Part shown: positions 29,794 to 42,100 of the stretch, one piece after another | Layout of the letters: the number at the start of each line of letters is the position of its first letter | Numbering within the stretch: position 1 is the stretch's first letter | Origin: Typha latifolia | Taxonomy: Eukaryota; Streptophyta; Magnoliopsida; Poales; Typhaceae | Direction of reading: 5' to 3' | NCBI GenBank assembly: GCA_019914945.1 | Contig: CM034112.1 | Coordinates: forward strand, 9,578,501 to 9,642,500 | Length of the DNA: 64,000 nt | Position numbers and translations under genes: made by a program | Notes under the pieces: model-generated | Seen by the model: the letters and a program-made list of their open reading frames with translations, nothing else | Told to the model about the DNA's origin: nothing | The model's database searches: none

Positions 29794-31658
29794 TACACTG
29801 ATGGATTCAAGGCAATCCTGTGTTTACATTTAAATTAAGATGTGAGATTGCTCTCTGCTGACATGCTAAAATGTAGTGAGTTCATAGCAATTTATGTTGG
29901 AGTTTTGTTATTCTCAATCGTCTAATGGAATGCAAGAGATGTTCTGTTGATCTCTACTCTCTGTCTTCATAATCTTGTTTTATGAATAAGTAATCTAATA
30001 GTAAAGCATCCATCTACACCAAACTCCCAAAGTATATGAGTAAATAAGAATCAAAGTAGATTATCTAAACCTCTGATAAAGTTCCTATGAGCACTCATAT
30101 ACTACAATTCATGGATATAAATCTTGAAGAGAATTCCTATTCACTCAGAAAAACCATTATGTTAAAAGAACTAACTCTTTATAAACAATTTTGTTCTAGA
30201 CTTTTCTCCTCTATCAATGTCACTATTCATTTTACAGGTTAGGTTGGTGCATTTTTCAGTCTTTTCTGTCATTGAACTTTTACCATCATATTTACTACGA
30301 AATTAGTGACAGCACAAGAACAACGATGTCCAGGTTATGGTAGAAGCTTTCAGAAAAGGGGGGAAAAAAGAGCAAAACCCAACTAGCAAATCAATAGCAT
30401 GAAAGTTTTTAGTCTTTTCAGATGGTTGATATAGGTTATTTATTACATCCAAATTCCTTTCTATTTCTTTGTTCTTTTATTTTCCCTTTTGATGAAACCT
30501 TCTATCTCTCTTAAACTTGTTTAAAAAACAAAGAAGTCTGTATCCAACCGATTCCCTGAGAACACAAGCATATTTTCCACTAGTACTAGTGATTGGAGAA
30601 TGGTAAGCTGACTGAGATTGGCATTTGATCTGAATCCTAGTATTTCCAGGCTTTGAGATGACATCTTCTCCCAGTTGCTGTATGGAATTATTGTAGGTTG
30701 ATGGGCAGAGAAGCAATTGTTGAAAGAGACTTTTTCAGGTGCTTGAGCTCAAAGAGCTCAGGAGTGAGCTTTGCATCCTGAGCACATTCAAGGGAGTTCT
30801 CAAATATTAGTCTAATACTCCAATATTTAGAACAGTAATGTGCCAGAATCCATCAAACAGATAACAAGATACTCCCTGCATCACAACACTCTTCAGGGAT
30901 TTAATTACAAATAAATCTCTGGAAAAGCCGATTACTGAAAATTAAAACAGAACTTCTATTGAGTAGAAATCTAATATGAATTAAAGACTTCTTATTATTA
31001 TTACAAAGAAGGTTAAAGTTTCAAAAATCTATTTTAAAACTTATTTAAAAGAGAAAAGATAAGAGCTTTTGATTATAGAAAATAAATACAATGAAATACC
31101 ACTTTGGATCTTAACAACATAATATTGTGTTTTCTTATACTAGAGATTAGAACTTGGGCGTCTTGAATACAGTTTTTGACCAAAATAGTTTTATTTTAAT
31201 TTATTTTTACTAAAATAAATCATTCCTCTAATTTATTATAGCCCTAATAAAAGTACTAAAAAATTAACATTTTATCTCTAAAAAAATACTAATCGCTTCA
31301 ACATTTTTATTTAATCCTAAAACTAACTGAAGAGTAAGAATAGAAATTATCCCACAATATAAATGCTAAATTAATTAACATTTTTAAAAACACTAAATTA
31401 ATTAGCATTTTAAAAATCACGAATTAGTTTAATACTTTTATTAAGGCTATAAAAAATTAGACTAAATAAAAAAACTTCCTAGTTTGGTCAAAAACTCCCT
31501 TTAATATATATACCATTGACCCACAAATTACTAACAGAAGATTGAAAGCCAAGAAATGCTAAACAGTTATAAGATTCTACTCTGTAAGCCAAAGATCTAC
31601 AATCATGTCAGAGACATTAAAACAAACAAGATGTAGTCAAAACCGAGGGGTTGTGATA
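29794..31658. other. Intergenic, no gene seen
   Basis: AT-rich. The left part holds the ZCCHC8-like 3' UTR. Short ORFs (for example 30477-30716 minus) resemble nothing known. 31140-31510 is a low-GC tract with repeated short blocks of AATTAACATTTT type. Confidence 0.5.
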
Positions 31659-32273
31659 TCAAACTACATTCTTCTTCCTCGGCGAAGTCCTCCGCGGTCC
31701 CCCAGCTACCACCGCTTTCTGCTTCTTCTTCTTCTTCTTCCTCTTCTCGTCGTCCTCCTCGATCGTAGCTTCGTCTACAACGAACTTCCGACTCCGAGTT
31801 CGAGCCCCGTTCCGATCCACTACCGCTCTCCTCTTCTCCTCTCCCTGCTTCGCCGCGATCCGATCGAACTCGTCTCCGAGCTTCCTCGCCCTCTTCCGAA
31901 AAGATGCAACGGTAACCTCCTTCTCTTTCTCTCCTACTTCTACTTCGTCCTCCTCGGAAGACGCATCGTCGAGAGAGGATAGATCTTGGGGCCGCTTCTT
32001 GTTGATGACGGCGGATTTGGGGGAGGTTTTGGTGCGTTGCTCTTGGTGGGCCCGGAGCTTCTTGATGGAGCCCTCGATGCGGCCCTGGAGTCGGTGGCGC
32101 TTGAAGCTGAGGCCGCCCATGGACCAGTGCGCCTCGTGAGCCCACGAGAGGAATGGATCGGAGACGGAAACCGGCGGGTCGACTCGGGAATCGGAGAGCT
32201 TCACGTCCGGGTAGAAACGGGGACGAGGGAGGCTGCTCCCGTAGAACCGACCAGGGCCCAAGGCGACCACCAT
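31659..32273 (-). CDS. Conserved plant lysine/arginine-rich protein of unknown function
   Basis: An intronless 204-residue frame. The N-terminal half is ordered and looks like a conserved plant-specific family (MVVALGPGRFYGSSLPRPRF, DPPVSVSDPFLSWAHEAHWS, MGGLSFKRHRLQGRIEGS). The C-terminal half is charged: an acidic stretch (SSEEDEVEVGEKEKE) and a run of lysines (EKRKKKKKKQK) that would act as a nuclear localisation signal, ending in RRTSPRKKN. The first ATG was chosen because the conserved block starts there and a TATA box lies 72 bp upstream. A longer antisense-like frame (31603-32310) on the same strand is a shadow. Function unknown; a nuclear location is inference. Confidence 0.82.
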   Translation of the reverse strand: MVVALGPGRFYGSSLPRPRFYPDVKLSDSRVDPPVSVSDPFLSWAHEAHWSMGGLSFKRHRLQGRIEGSIKKLRAHQEQRTKTSPKSAVINKKRPQDLSSLDDASSEEDEVEVGEKEKEVTVASFRKRARKLGDEFDRIAAKQGEEKRRAVVDRNGARTRSRKFVVDEATIEEDDEKRKKKKKKQKAVVAGGPRRTSPRKKNVV

Positions 32274-32344
32274 TGTTGTCTCGTAAGAGGTCTGGAGAGC
32301 AAAGAAACAAAGATGGGGTAGAGGAAGAAGGAGAGGTGGGCTGG

Positions 32345-32351
32345 TTTTATA
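32345..32351 (-). promoter_or_regulatory. TATA box of the lysine-rich protein gene
   Basis: TATAAAA on the minus strand, 72 bp upstream of the start codon at 32273. Confidence 0.55.
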
Positions 32352-33403
32352 CTTTTACTTGGTAGGGATTAGGGATTGGCGGGAAGGTTTGGCGCCATGA
32401 AAGGCGGTAAAAAATAGGCGCGAGAAAGTCGCGGGAACGGGAAATATTTACGTTCGGATTCGGGTCCTCCAAAAGGGTTCGGATCCTTTAATTTTAATCA
32501 AGCATAACCGCACTAACGGGTTCGGATCCTATGGTTTAACCGCTTTCTTTTCCACGTATAAATGGGCATTTGCCATATATATATATATTTTTTTTTTTTT
32601 GTAAACAATAAAAATAGATCATTTTACGTATCTCTTATATGAATTATATACATTTTATTTATAAAAAAAAAATGTATTGAAATATATACATTTAGAAATA
32701 ACCCGTATAATGTCTGCATTTCATAACGCATGCAATCCTCTGTAGAAAGTTTATCTTGAACTTTTCCATGTTGAGAATGTCAAATCATTTCTGATAGGAA
32801 AAAACAAGCATTTCCACGTCAACATAAAGATGTCTAGCCACAAAATAAAAATGAAAAAGCCTCTAAACACCTCTAAGAAGGCAAATAAATTTTCATCACT
32901 TATCAAATCCATAGTAGAAACTCAAAGGGATTCTATTTAGCACACTTAGGATGAGCCAAATCCGGTGTTCCAAGGATGTTATTTTGAGCCTCTGGCTGTT
33001 TAATGAAGCTTCCTTTTAATTAAGAAAAAAGATGGCAAATATATTTTAATCAGACTAATAATACTGGTCCAGAATCACAGCATTGGCTGGTGATGTATAG
33101 CTAAAAGAATAAAAAAAAAATCCAGTATTCCACATGTTCTGGCAATATTAAAGTGGCAATTTTTATTTCTCCAGGCAGCTAACTTCAAAGCTTCTAGCAT
33201 GTAATTCCAGAAAGGTTTTAGAACAAGGAAATAAGAAAGAAGACGCCAAAATAGTTAACAATTCTACATCAACAGGATTCAGATAACAAACTTAAGACTG
33301 AAGAACAAGCAAAAGACCTTGATAATAAGCAACTTGACCACATCTTAAACTGAAACATTGGATGTTGAAGAACTTCCGAATGCAGCGCTCTGACAAGGGG
33401 AGA
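32352..33403. other. Intergenic between lysine-rich gene and GRF 3' end
   Basis: The left 200 bp are GC-rich promoter sequence. An AT microsatellite followed by a T-run lies at about 32575-32601. The remainder is AT-rich and should include the GRF 3' UTR. No ORF is supported. Confidence 0.5.
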
Positions 33404-36400
33404 TCATTTGGATGTGGTAGAGAAGTCAGAGGACATCGGCGTGGAAATCGACAGCTGGGTTGTTGAGAAAGATGTCCTTTTAGATCTCTCTTCCTCCATA
33501 TCCAACCATGAATCCCTCGTCGAAGGCCACTCATCAAAGAAAGACATAGGAGATGGGTTTTCATGCTTTGCTTGCTCTGCCGATGCAAAATCACTGCTGG
33601 AGAAAGAGTGTTGGTGCTGCAGTTCTGAAACTGAGTTGATAGTTGCCTGTGCAAGATATTGCATTGGCTGAAGGTGCGGGTAAGTGCTCTGTAAAGAAGA
33701 AGAGTCTCTAGTTTTCATTAATGGTAGAGAGGATGGATGCGAAGGTATCAGATGCCACTGGCTGTCCGTCGATGAATCCATGCCAAGGCCCCTTGCACTT
33801 CTAGAAGCTTCTGAGAAGAAATTACGCTCATCCACCTCAGTGTTAATTCCAAACCTGAATGTTAGGACAAATAAGTTGATATACACAGAAGCCAGTATTT
33901 TGGAGCAGAAAAGTTCATGGTTAAAGCAAATTATAACAAATTATCCAGAAAACTACAATAAACAAACTGCATTTCCTCCAGCATACTGTCCATTCCCTGA
34001 TAAGAATATGTAGCTTGCTACGCTTATAGCATTAGAGTGAAGATGCTGCATATCATATGATGCACTTCATTTACTGAGTTCATTTATTAGGTTCCTAGAA
34101 AAGTTATACTTCACCCACTTCTCATCGAATACAGATAAGCATCATGGCAATTCATCTAAGATTTATAAGGAAATACAGACTTTTCTTCAAGTTGTAAGTT
34201 GTAACAAGTATCAAGCGACTAGACAAGGCATCATCACAATGTAACAAAGTACAAAATTTTGCAAAAAAGACCAGCTTCACAAAGTTCATTTGTGTTTCTA
34301 GTTTCTGATTTCAAATCTCACTTTTAACAGCACAACATGGGAATAGGATTCTGCGTGAAAAACGAAGAGGAAGAGCTGGCTGTGCACTCTATGGTAGAAA
34401 TGCCTTATTTCTTCATGAATATCCTATGATTTAGGGAGTGTAGGTCGAGCTTAGTTCCAATTAAGCTTCGCTTGAAATTAGTTTCGAGCTTAGGACTGAT
34501 GATCAAGCTTGGTTCCAAATCTTTCCTGATTAAGCCGCATGCGATAAAACTGATAATAGTAGTCCAGACGAATACAAATCAAGCACAAACATTTTATCAC
34601 GCTTGAATTGACCTGAACAAGGTTTAGTTTAAGCTCGAATTATGTCAGTCTTGAATTGTATCAGGCCAAATATGCAACCTAATTCAAACTTTGTAGTATA
34701 TGTATACTTTATACTGAGATGAGCTTGATTGAGCCTAATGTTGTGCCAAACTAGAGCAGCTTGATTATTCTGATAAAGCTTAACCAGATTCCACCATTAG
34801 GGAACAATTGGTTGCAACCAGAGAAATAAATATTATATAGCCTACATCCGTTTTGAAAGAAAGCAAAGGCATCACTTGGTATGATAGTGAGACTAGCCCC
34901 TTGCATCCAGAGCATCAAAGATATAAGTTTTGGAACCAACCTCCTTATGTAGATGGGAGCCTCTTGCATTAGGATGCCTCTTGGATCTATTTGGGAGAAA
35001 GTAGATGGACAATTAGATTAATAGCTGCCTTCGTTCCCCATCGTTATCTGTTCCAAACCTCAAGAGTGTTTTCCATCAATTTTATCTCCTGTTGTTGGCC
35101 ATACACTCCCATTCCACTCTCCATTTTCTATGCAATCATGTTTCAGAAGTCCAAAACTATACTTAGTACACGGTCACCCCATTTTATGCACGGAAACACT
35201 GCTGTAGCAAAACTTACCATTTTAATATCCTAACAGGTAATCCTATAGGCAACGAGCAAGCATCAATGCTACTAGGATGCAGAAGTTGCAAAACCTTGTC
35301 AGCAGACTCAAATGTACATAAGCAATTTTAGTCACTAATAAGTGAAAGTAGTAGAAGCAAAAATTAGCCGACGATAGAGAATATAAGTCAGATGACCAAA
35401 TCTAGAAACTAGAAGAATTTAATTATCACATAGCAAAAGAAAGGCACAATGCCACCAAATCAAGGAATATGTTATTTAAGATTGAAAACCTTCACCGTCT
35501 AGCAGAAAGACTCCAGCAACTTGCTTTACACTAAGGAACATTTTATTATGTCTTAAGAAAACAAATTAGGGCCCATCAGTTTCCAATTCCTCCAAAGGCT
35601 TCACTTGCTAAAACAGGTGTACTGCAAAGTCTTTCAATTAAAATAGCAGCCAATGGGACTACTAATTCAATAGAAAGTTAGAAAGTGATTTCTACCTCTA
35701 TCATTTTGTTATGGTGCTTCCCTGAATGTACCTCTAATTTCCTATTCTATTTCATACCAAAAGAGCTCAATTTTTCAGCATCATTAGTTAGAATACCTCG
35801 TCCTACTCCCTCTAATTTACTCCTAAACCAAATGGACTTCAAGTGTTATAATACAATTCACAAGAATAAAAAATCAAGATACAAGTTATCTATAACTTTT
35901 CTTTCCCCTTTTCACTTAGTGTCTAAGTCTTAAAACATGCAAAGAAGATTTAGAACTTCATCTCCTGTACAAATTGGAAAAATTAAGTTTTGTTTCTCAA
36001 ACAGAAATGTGGTATAAGAGAAGAGTTCCCAATCATTTCTGTAAGTCAGACTCTATAGTCTTGCCAAAAAGAAGAAAATAGAGAGAAAAACAATCGCAAT
36101 ATATTATGTTACCATTTCAACTAAGATAGCATAAGACTCAATTAGTAGTGTAAATCATATAAGTTTCTTCATGTAGTTCACATGTAGGTCTTCAATGTAG
36201 CCCAAAAGTCTAACACCACTGCCTGCAGTTATTAAAAGATGGTTTCACTTGTCCTTCTAATGTAAATCCTTCAAATGCACTTAAATCTAAGATAGCACTA
36301 GACCATGTAAAGCAAGAAGTAGATAAGCATAAAAATATAAAATGAAAATGCTGTTCATTTTAACTCTATAACTGAGATATCAGATATATCCCAAACTTCC

Positions 36401-38120
36401 CAAACAGAAATTTCAGCATAGCAAAGTTTCAGAGGAACTTGCAAGAATAGGCAATAGCATGAAGCTGCAAGCAACATTCTATGAGAGTGAATAACCTTTG
36501 AACTGCTCTATATATTCAGAAAAGGAAGAGCTTAGGAGAGGAAAAATCATCAGAGCAGATCCTAGTGGATAAGAAGAAAATACTTATTGCTATAGGAACC
36601 AGGGTTGATGTGCAGCTGAGATGACCCGACCATGCCGAGACAGAGATCCTGGGAACTGTTACCAGCTGCAGTAGTGGGCAGGAACATGGTCGGGAAGCTT
36701 CTGCTATCACTCCCACTTGTGCCGCTCCCAGATGGACTGAGAGCTGTCACAGTTGACGAGGGTGACTGTGACTGAGAGAGGTTTTGTGATTCCACAGGCT
36801 TTCTTGAACGGTTTCGGCCACGGCGCATGTGGCGCTCGCAGTATCTTGATCCGGGGTGAGCATCCTTGGAGCACCGCCACTTCTTCCCATCAGTTCGACG
36901 GCAACGCCCTGGCTCCGGATCCATTTTCTTACCATAATAGGAATAGTAAGCCACTGGTAGGACAAACAAACATCAATTTATACATAAGCAAAACTTGCAA
37001 TACAAAAGCAAATAAAGCAATGAAGATGGAAATGAACTCTATAATAATAACTCTAAATAGAGTGCATATCCGCTCTAAATTTTGAACGGGAATGAGACTA
37101 AATTTTTTGATAGTTAACATGCACTGATATTGCCGAGACGTAAATTTGAGACCAAAAAGATGGAAGGAACTGAGGCTAACCATTTTGGAAGTCCACAGGC
37201 ATTGTCAAGAAATAAAATGAAAGAAGGCCTTCAAGATTTACTAAGAGGAAAATTATCATAGTGAAAAGGAATAACTCAACGAGGAGACTCTGATAATTAC
37301 AAGCATGAGATTAAGAAAAATATATAATGAAAACATCTTCAATCTGTAAACCAGATTGGACAAGAAACATGTGAGAAATGCTCATTAGTAATGAGAATCG
37401 ACAAACTCGTCTCATGCATCAGAGTCAGAGTAAACCCTTATCATTCCATCGATCAATGAGCAGAACGGTTCTAAGAGAAAATACTTCAATCACATTAAGA
37501 AACCAAAGATGGGTGGGGACTGGGGAGGACCACAAATCAACCTAAGCAACAAAAATGTTACAACTTTCCAGCTTCATATCACAATTAAAATCAGCAGGAA
37601 AATGAAAACCACTTAAAACGGCAAAGAACGACAACCTATAATAGCAGAAGACCCCAAACAAAATGAAATAGGGTAAGGGAACCAAGAAGATCCCCTTTTC
37701 ACAACGCCACTAAAAATGTTCGCCTATCAATAAAATATAGCTATCAAAGAGGAGCAAGAAGAAGAAAGGGCGAAGATCGAAATCTAGCACCTTTCGACCT
37801 CCACATGAAACAGAAATTTCATTAATACTGGCAAAGAACCGCACCAAATTACAGCAAAACGCACCCAAAACTAAACACTCTCGGGGGAAAAAAAAAATCA
37901 ATTTTCGTCTCATTAATTTCTCAAAAGTAAACTTACGAGAGGGATGATGGTAGTATCGAGCTTGGACGGCATCGAAGCTGCTCCGGATCGCGACGAGTAG
38001 ATCGGCTGGAACAGGAATCCCCGCCATGAGATACTTAAAAACAAGCGCTTGCTGCTCCAGCTCCGCCCACTGCGCCGCCGTGAACGGTCGGCGCCACTCT
38101 CCCACAACCGAGCTGCTCAT
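33404..38120 (-). CDS. Growth-regulating factor (GRF) transcription factor
   Basis: GRFs pair with GIF coactivators to promote cell proliferation in leaves and meristems. Three exons, 37937-38120, 36584-36953 and 33404-33854, give 334 residues. The QLQ domain ([20 protein letters not shown], about residues 11-45) binds GIFs. The WRC domain has its C3H zinc motif at C79, C89, C100 and H103 ([28 protein letters not shown]) with a basic nuclear signal ([10 protein letters not shown]). C-terminal FFD (MSFFDEWPS) and TQL (STTQLSIS) motifs are present. A miR396 site overlaps the end of WRC. The start at 38120 places the QLQ domain at the usual distance; an in-frame upstream ATG at 38210 lies in hydrophobic leader sequence and is not preferred. 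Intron 2 is 2.7 kb without recognised genes. Confidence 0.95.
36790..36811 (-). promoter_or_regulatory. miR396 target site in GRF
   Basis: The sense strand reads CCGTTCAAGAAAGCCTGTGG followed by AA, coding for the RSRKPVE segment after the WRC domain. This is the canonical miR396 site shared by most plant GRF genes, and it directs cleavage of the message. Confidence 0.93.
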
Positions 38121-38315
38121 CTCCTCCTCGAGGAGAAGAGGTAGAAGAAGGAGAAGGATCGAATAAGAAAGCAAGAAGACGGACGACGAACGAGGAGAAA
38201 AAGAGAACAAAAGATCTCAGGCACGACGGAAAGCGGTGGCGTCCACCTCCGGTGCGCGAGAGCTACGGAGCTTCGCCATTCCGGAGCAGGGTGGAGGAGA
38301 GGAACCGACGAGGAA

Positions 38316-38316
<1 letters not shown>

Positions 38317-38359
<43 letters not shown>
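38317..38359. repeat. GA/CT microsatellite in GRF 5' UTR
   Basis: About 43 bp of pure GA dinucleotides (CT on the GRF sense strand), roughly 200 bp upstream of the start codon. GA/CT tracts in plant leaders can bind BPC-type GAGA factors; a role here is not shown. Confidence 0.75.
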
Positions 38360-38361
<2 letters not shown>

Positions 38362-38399
38362 CGATGAGTCGGTGGAGAAACGAGGGGAAGCTTAGTGAC

Positions 38400-38746
38400 A
38401 AAGGAAGGTGTGGATTTGTTTGTTAGAGAAAGATAGTTTGAGAGGGGTGGTGAGGGGATCGATGCAGCTGCTAATAATGGCGAGGACGAGGGGAGAGAAA
38501 TATATAAAAATAAGAGGGGGAGCGAAAGCGTCTCGGGAAGAGAAACTTGTAATCGTAGGGGGTGAAAACGGGTCGGATGCTGCCGGATCCGACCCGATTT
38601 CTGTATTTTTAGATCTCCTAATCGGATTTAGTTATAAAATTTATTTTCTCTTTTAATCTTCCATTATTTAACCCATATTCTACTATAAAATATTTATTAT
38701 TCATATATTTCATTAATGTATTACGTATTCTCAAATTTTGTAGCTC

Positions 38747-38786
<40 letters not shown>

Positions 38787-39102
38787 ATTTGTTTAAGTTC
38801 TCATTGATATTCTCAGAGGGACCACCACAAGATACTGATCATTAATCCCAATTCGTATATATTATTTTATGCGGGACTATAGTTTAACCGTTGATCTTGC
38901 CAATCCAACGGCCAATATGTTACCGCACAAATAAATTTATGCACATGCACCATAGTTACTACCTTCGAGGTCTCGTGGGCCCCCGTAGCGTTTTATGCGG
39001 CAGTATCGATCGGGTGTAGAGAAGAGAGAAGAGAGAAGAGGGAGAGTGAGAGCGAGCACCGAGAGAAGATCCTGCTCGCGATCTCGCTTCTTGCGATCGG
39101 CC
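38400..39102. other. Bidirectional upstream region of GRF and MOB1
   Basis: GRF and MOB1 are divergent with about 980 bp between start codons. TATATAAAAA near 38501 may be the GRF TATA region. A TA microsatellite lies at 38752-38779. A purine-rich leader with GAGAAGAGAGAAG repeats precedes the MOB1 start. Confidence 0.5.
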
Positions 39103-42100
39103 ATGAGCCTCTTTGGTCTCGGGAGGTACCTCTCTACTTCTCCTCATCTCATTCGTTTCGTTGCTCCTGGATCTATCTGCGAGCTCAAAACATTATAATG
39201 TTAGCTTAAGAATCTTGTGAGGAGCGAAGAATCTATCGAGATAGTTTGATCCGTTCAAGTTTCGAGCACAGCTAGGGTTTATAACATTAACAATGTGTTG
39301 TTCACTGGGTGTCACTCGATCTGTCAAGAGTAGTTCGACACTAGAAATCTCAGTTTGGGATGCGTCTCGTCAGTATTATAGAATATTGTTCTGCTTGGTT
39401 AATTCCGTGCAATGATCCGAGCGGTAATGAGTGGTTGATTTTATTGATTGGCTTGATGCATTACTAGGATTCTGATAGAGATATATGAGAGATGGATCTT
39501 GATATCTGTGGATTTGAGAGAAAAATGTGAACGGAAACGACATTTGCCATTTCAAGATTTTAGTACTTTGACTTTACTAAAGGATTCAAGTTCTGTTGCT
39601 AATTTGGCATCAAAAGTCAAGAGTTTTCTCGTCACAAAGATATGCTCAAGTTGCCCTATGTTGCTTGATAAGGACAAATACGAGGACATTACTATTCTCA
39701 ATCATAAGTTTGAAAATATAAATGTGATTACCCATAGACCGGAGATCTAAATTACTGAAATCTGCTTTTCAACTTGGATAGAAAATGAAAGATTCAGCAA
39801 TGCGTATCACTCAAATATCGATTTTTTTTTCTTCTTCTTTAAACTCGGGCTCCTTGGAGAGATCTTTTCAAAGTCAATAAGGGAAGATTTGCAACTGATT
39901 ATTGTAATGTCTTTTCCACTTGGGATTTGTTTGAGCAACTAGACAACTGTTTGTAAAAAGAGCCTTTTGTTAGTTCCTGTTCTCTTAAGGATCATCTTCC
40001 GTTCTCTTATATTTATATTATAATCTCCTCTCTTATTGATCTCACAAGCCCTATAGGCATGTCCAGCTGTGTTAACATGCTTAAAAAAATATATAAATCC
40101 CTAGGAGATTGTTCTATCATAAATTACAGCGGAAGAATAAATAATATACATCGAACACACTATTCGTTACTGTTCATGATTTCTAGTCACTGTCACTGTT
40201 CACGAGTATTGTTCAGACACTATTCATGGGTATTGTTCACCAGAATTGTTCCAACACTATAGTAATAATAAAATGCGAATTATAAAGCGTTAAAAGAGGC
40301 AATTGCAAATACACTAATTTTTAATATTGAAATTTTTTTAAACCTAGGATAAAAACTCCACATATCCTTTCCAAGATTGAATTAATTACTAAATAATTGT
40401 AGTAGTTGCAAGATGAACTTATAGATTGCCCACCGATCCCTATGGTCATATATGTAAGATATTACTCGCTCGAACCCACAATATATTGTTTCCGATGATC
40501 AGTCTACACGATACTTTTAGAGAAGAGTTGTTTAAACCTTTACCATCATATCCTAAGCCTTCTTCTCCCATCCTTTTCTTAGAGATCCAAGGAGTTGACT
40601 CAAGATTTTGAACCTGCATAACTACATTGAATCTATGAAGTGCAGTCTTAACATCATGTAGATAAGATTCAAGGCACTTGACCTTTTCTAGTAAATTCTC
40701 TATGAGTGATCTGGTTATGCACATTAGCTTTCAAAAATTTAATTTTATCAAGTAATGATGCATTTTTAAAAATTAATTAGTTTGAGTTTGATAGAGTGTT
40801 ATCCAATTCCTCTTGGAGCTTTAAGTTCTTTTCTTTGAATTGCTCCACTTTATTGGTCAACTTTGCATGTTACTCCTTTCTCTCATCAATCTCTTTTTTC
40901 AAGCTCTTTAGTTTGCCAATAGGCTTCAAATTTGCCTTCTTTAATTTGTAAGTGGTGGCTTGAGTATCTGTGAGGCTTTCATTATTTGAATCAAGTCTTT
41001 GCTTATCTACACCGAACATCTTACAAGAATTGTCAATTGATGTGAAACAACAAGATCGTTAGGATTCTAGGAAAGATAATGGTGAAAGAAAAAATAAATG
41101 GAGTTTAACACTTTCATTCTCAACTAGGGTTTCTGAAACACCCACACCTCCAAATACAATTGTAAACCGTGTGGGTAAATCCCCCCATGCGGTGCATCAC
41201 ATGACCTGTCAGTAATAGGATTTCACAAGGCACATAGCAGCATAAGTTCATACCATAAATAAACTCAACCATAAGAGTCCAGATACAAGTTTCACAGGCC
41301 ACAACAAGCCTTCAAGATACACATCCAAAATACAATGTCAATCATAACGTCCTCGCAGGGGCTCAATACAACTAATAGATAACTGAAATGTAGAATTCAT
41401 ACAATCTATAATAATGAAATCACAGGTGCATATCTAATGCATGCTTATAGTTGCTAGCAATAACAAATACGTTTGTTTAAATGACTTACCATGAGTTATT
41501 AAACCAATGCAATCAATAAAGACTACACGTCACTATCCTGGAACATGCCAACTCCTAATCATATCAGGATAAGTCCACATAGATATAAAGCTTGATACAA
41601 TCTTTTATTCATACAAACCTCAATTATAGTGTTCACATGTTATGCATAACAATAAAAGAGTAGTTTAGTCATTCCATGCTCACCAAGGCATTAATCATGT
41701 TTTATTCTAACCAAGCCATTCACTACACAGAGTAGATATTCTCAAAAAAATCATCCATCACATAACCATCCATCATCTCATACATCGATGGGAAATATAT
41801 ACACATCTAGCGGTAATGTCACCCATACATGCATGGCGGCACTGCATGTGACCGGTTGTCTATGGCTATCAGATTAAGGACCCCGCTCGTGAGCCCATAT
41901 TTCACTCTCTCTAAATCATCACCACCTTCAACGGGAGAATCTAGAGATATATCTTCGCCTCACAATTATATTTTCTATCATCATAATTTAGTTCTGACTA
42001 TGCAGTATAATTACCTGAATGCCACACAGGCTCTCGATCTTAGGTGTAGGCCGCTAATAGTATAATCATATAAGATACACTCTACTCTTAACCCTGGGCT

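Noticed and set aside
29387..29833. Overlapping frames with ETDMITR repeats (plus) and VIISVSL repeats (minus)
   Set aside because: The 21-bp coding minisatellite keeps every frame open. Only the DRYDHQR frame continues the conserved ZCCHC8-like protein.
31603..32310. 235-codon frame overlapping the lysine-rich protein gene
   Set aside because: It is a frame-shifted shadow on the same strand in GC-rich sequence. The 204-codon frame has the conserved-looking N-terminus and a TATA box at the right distance.
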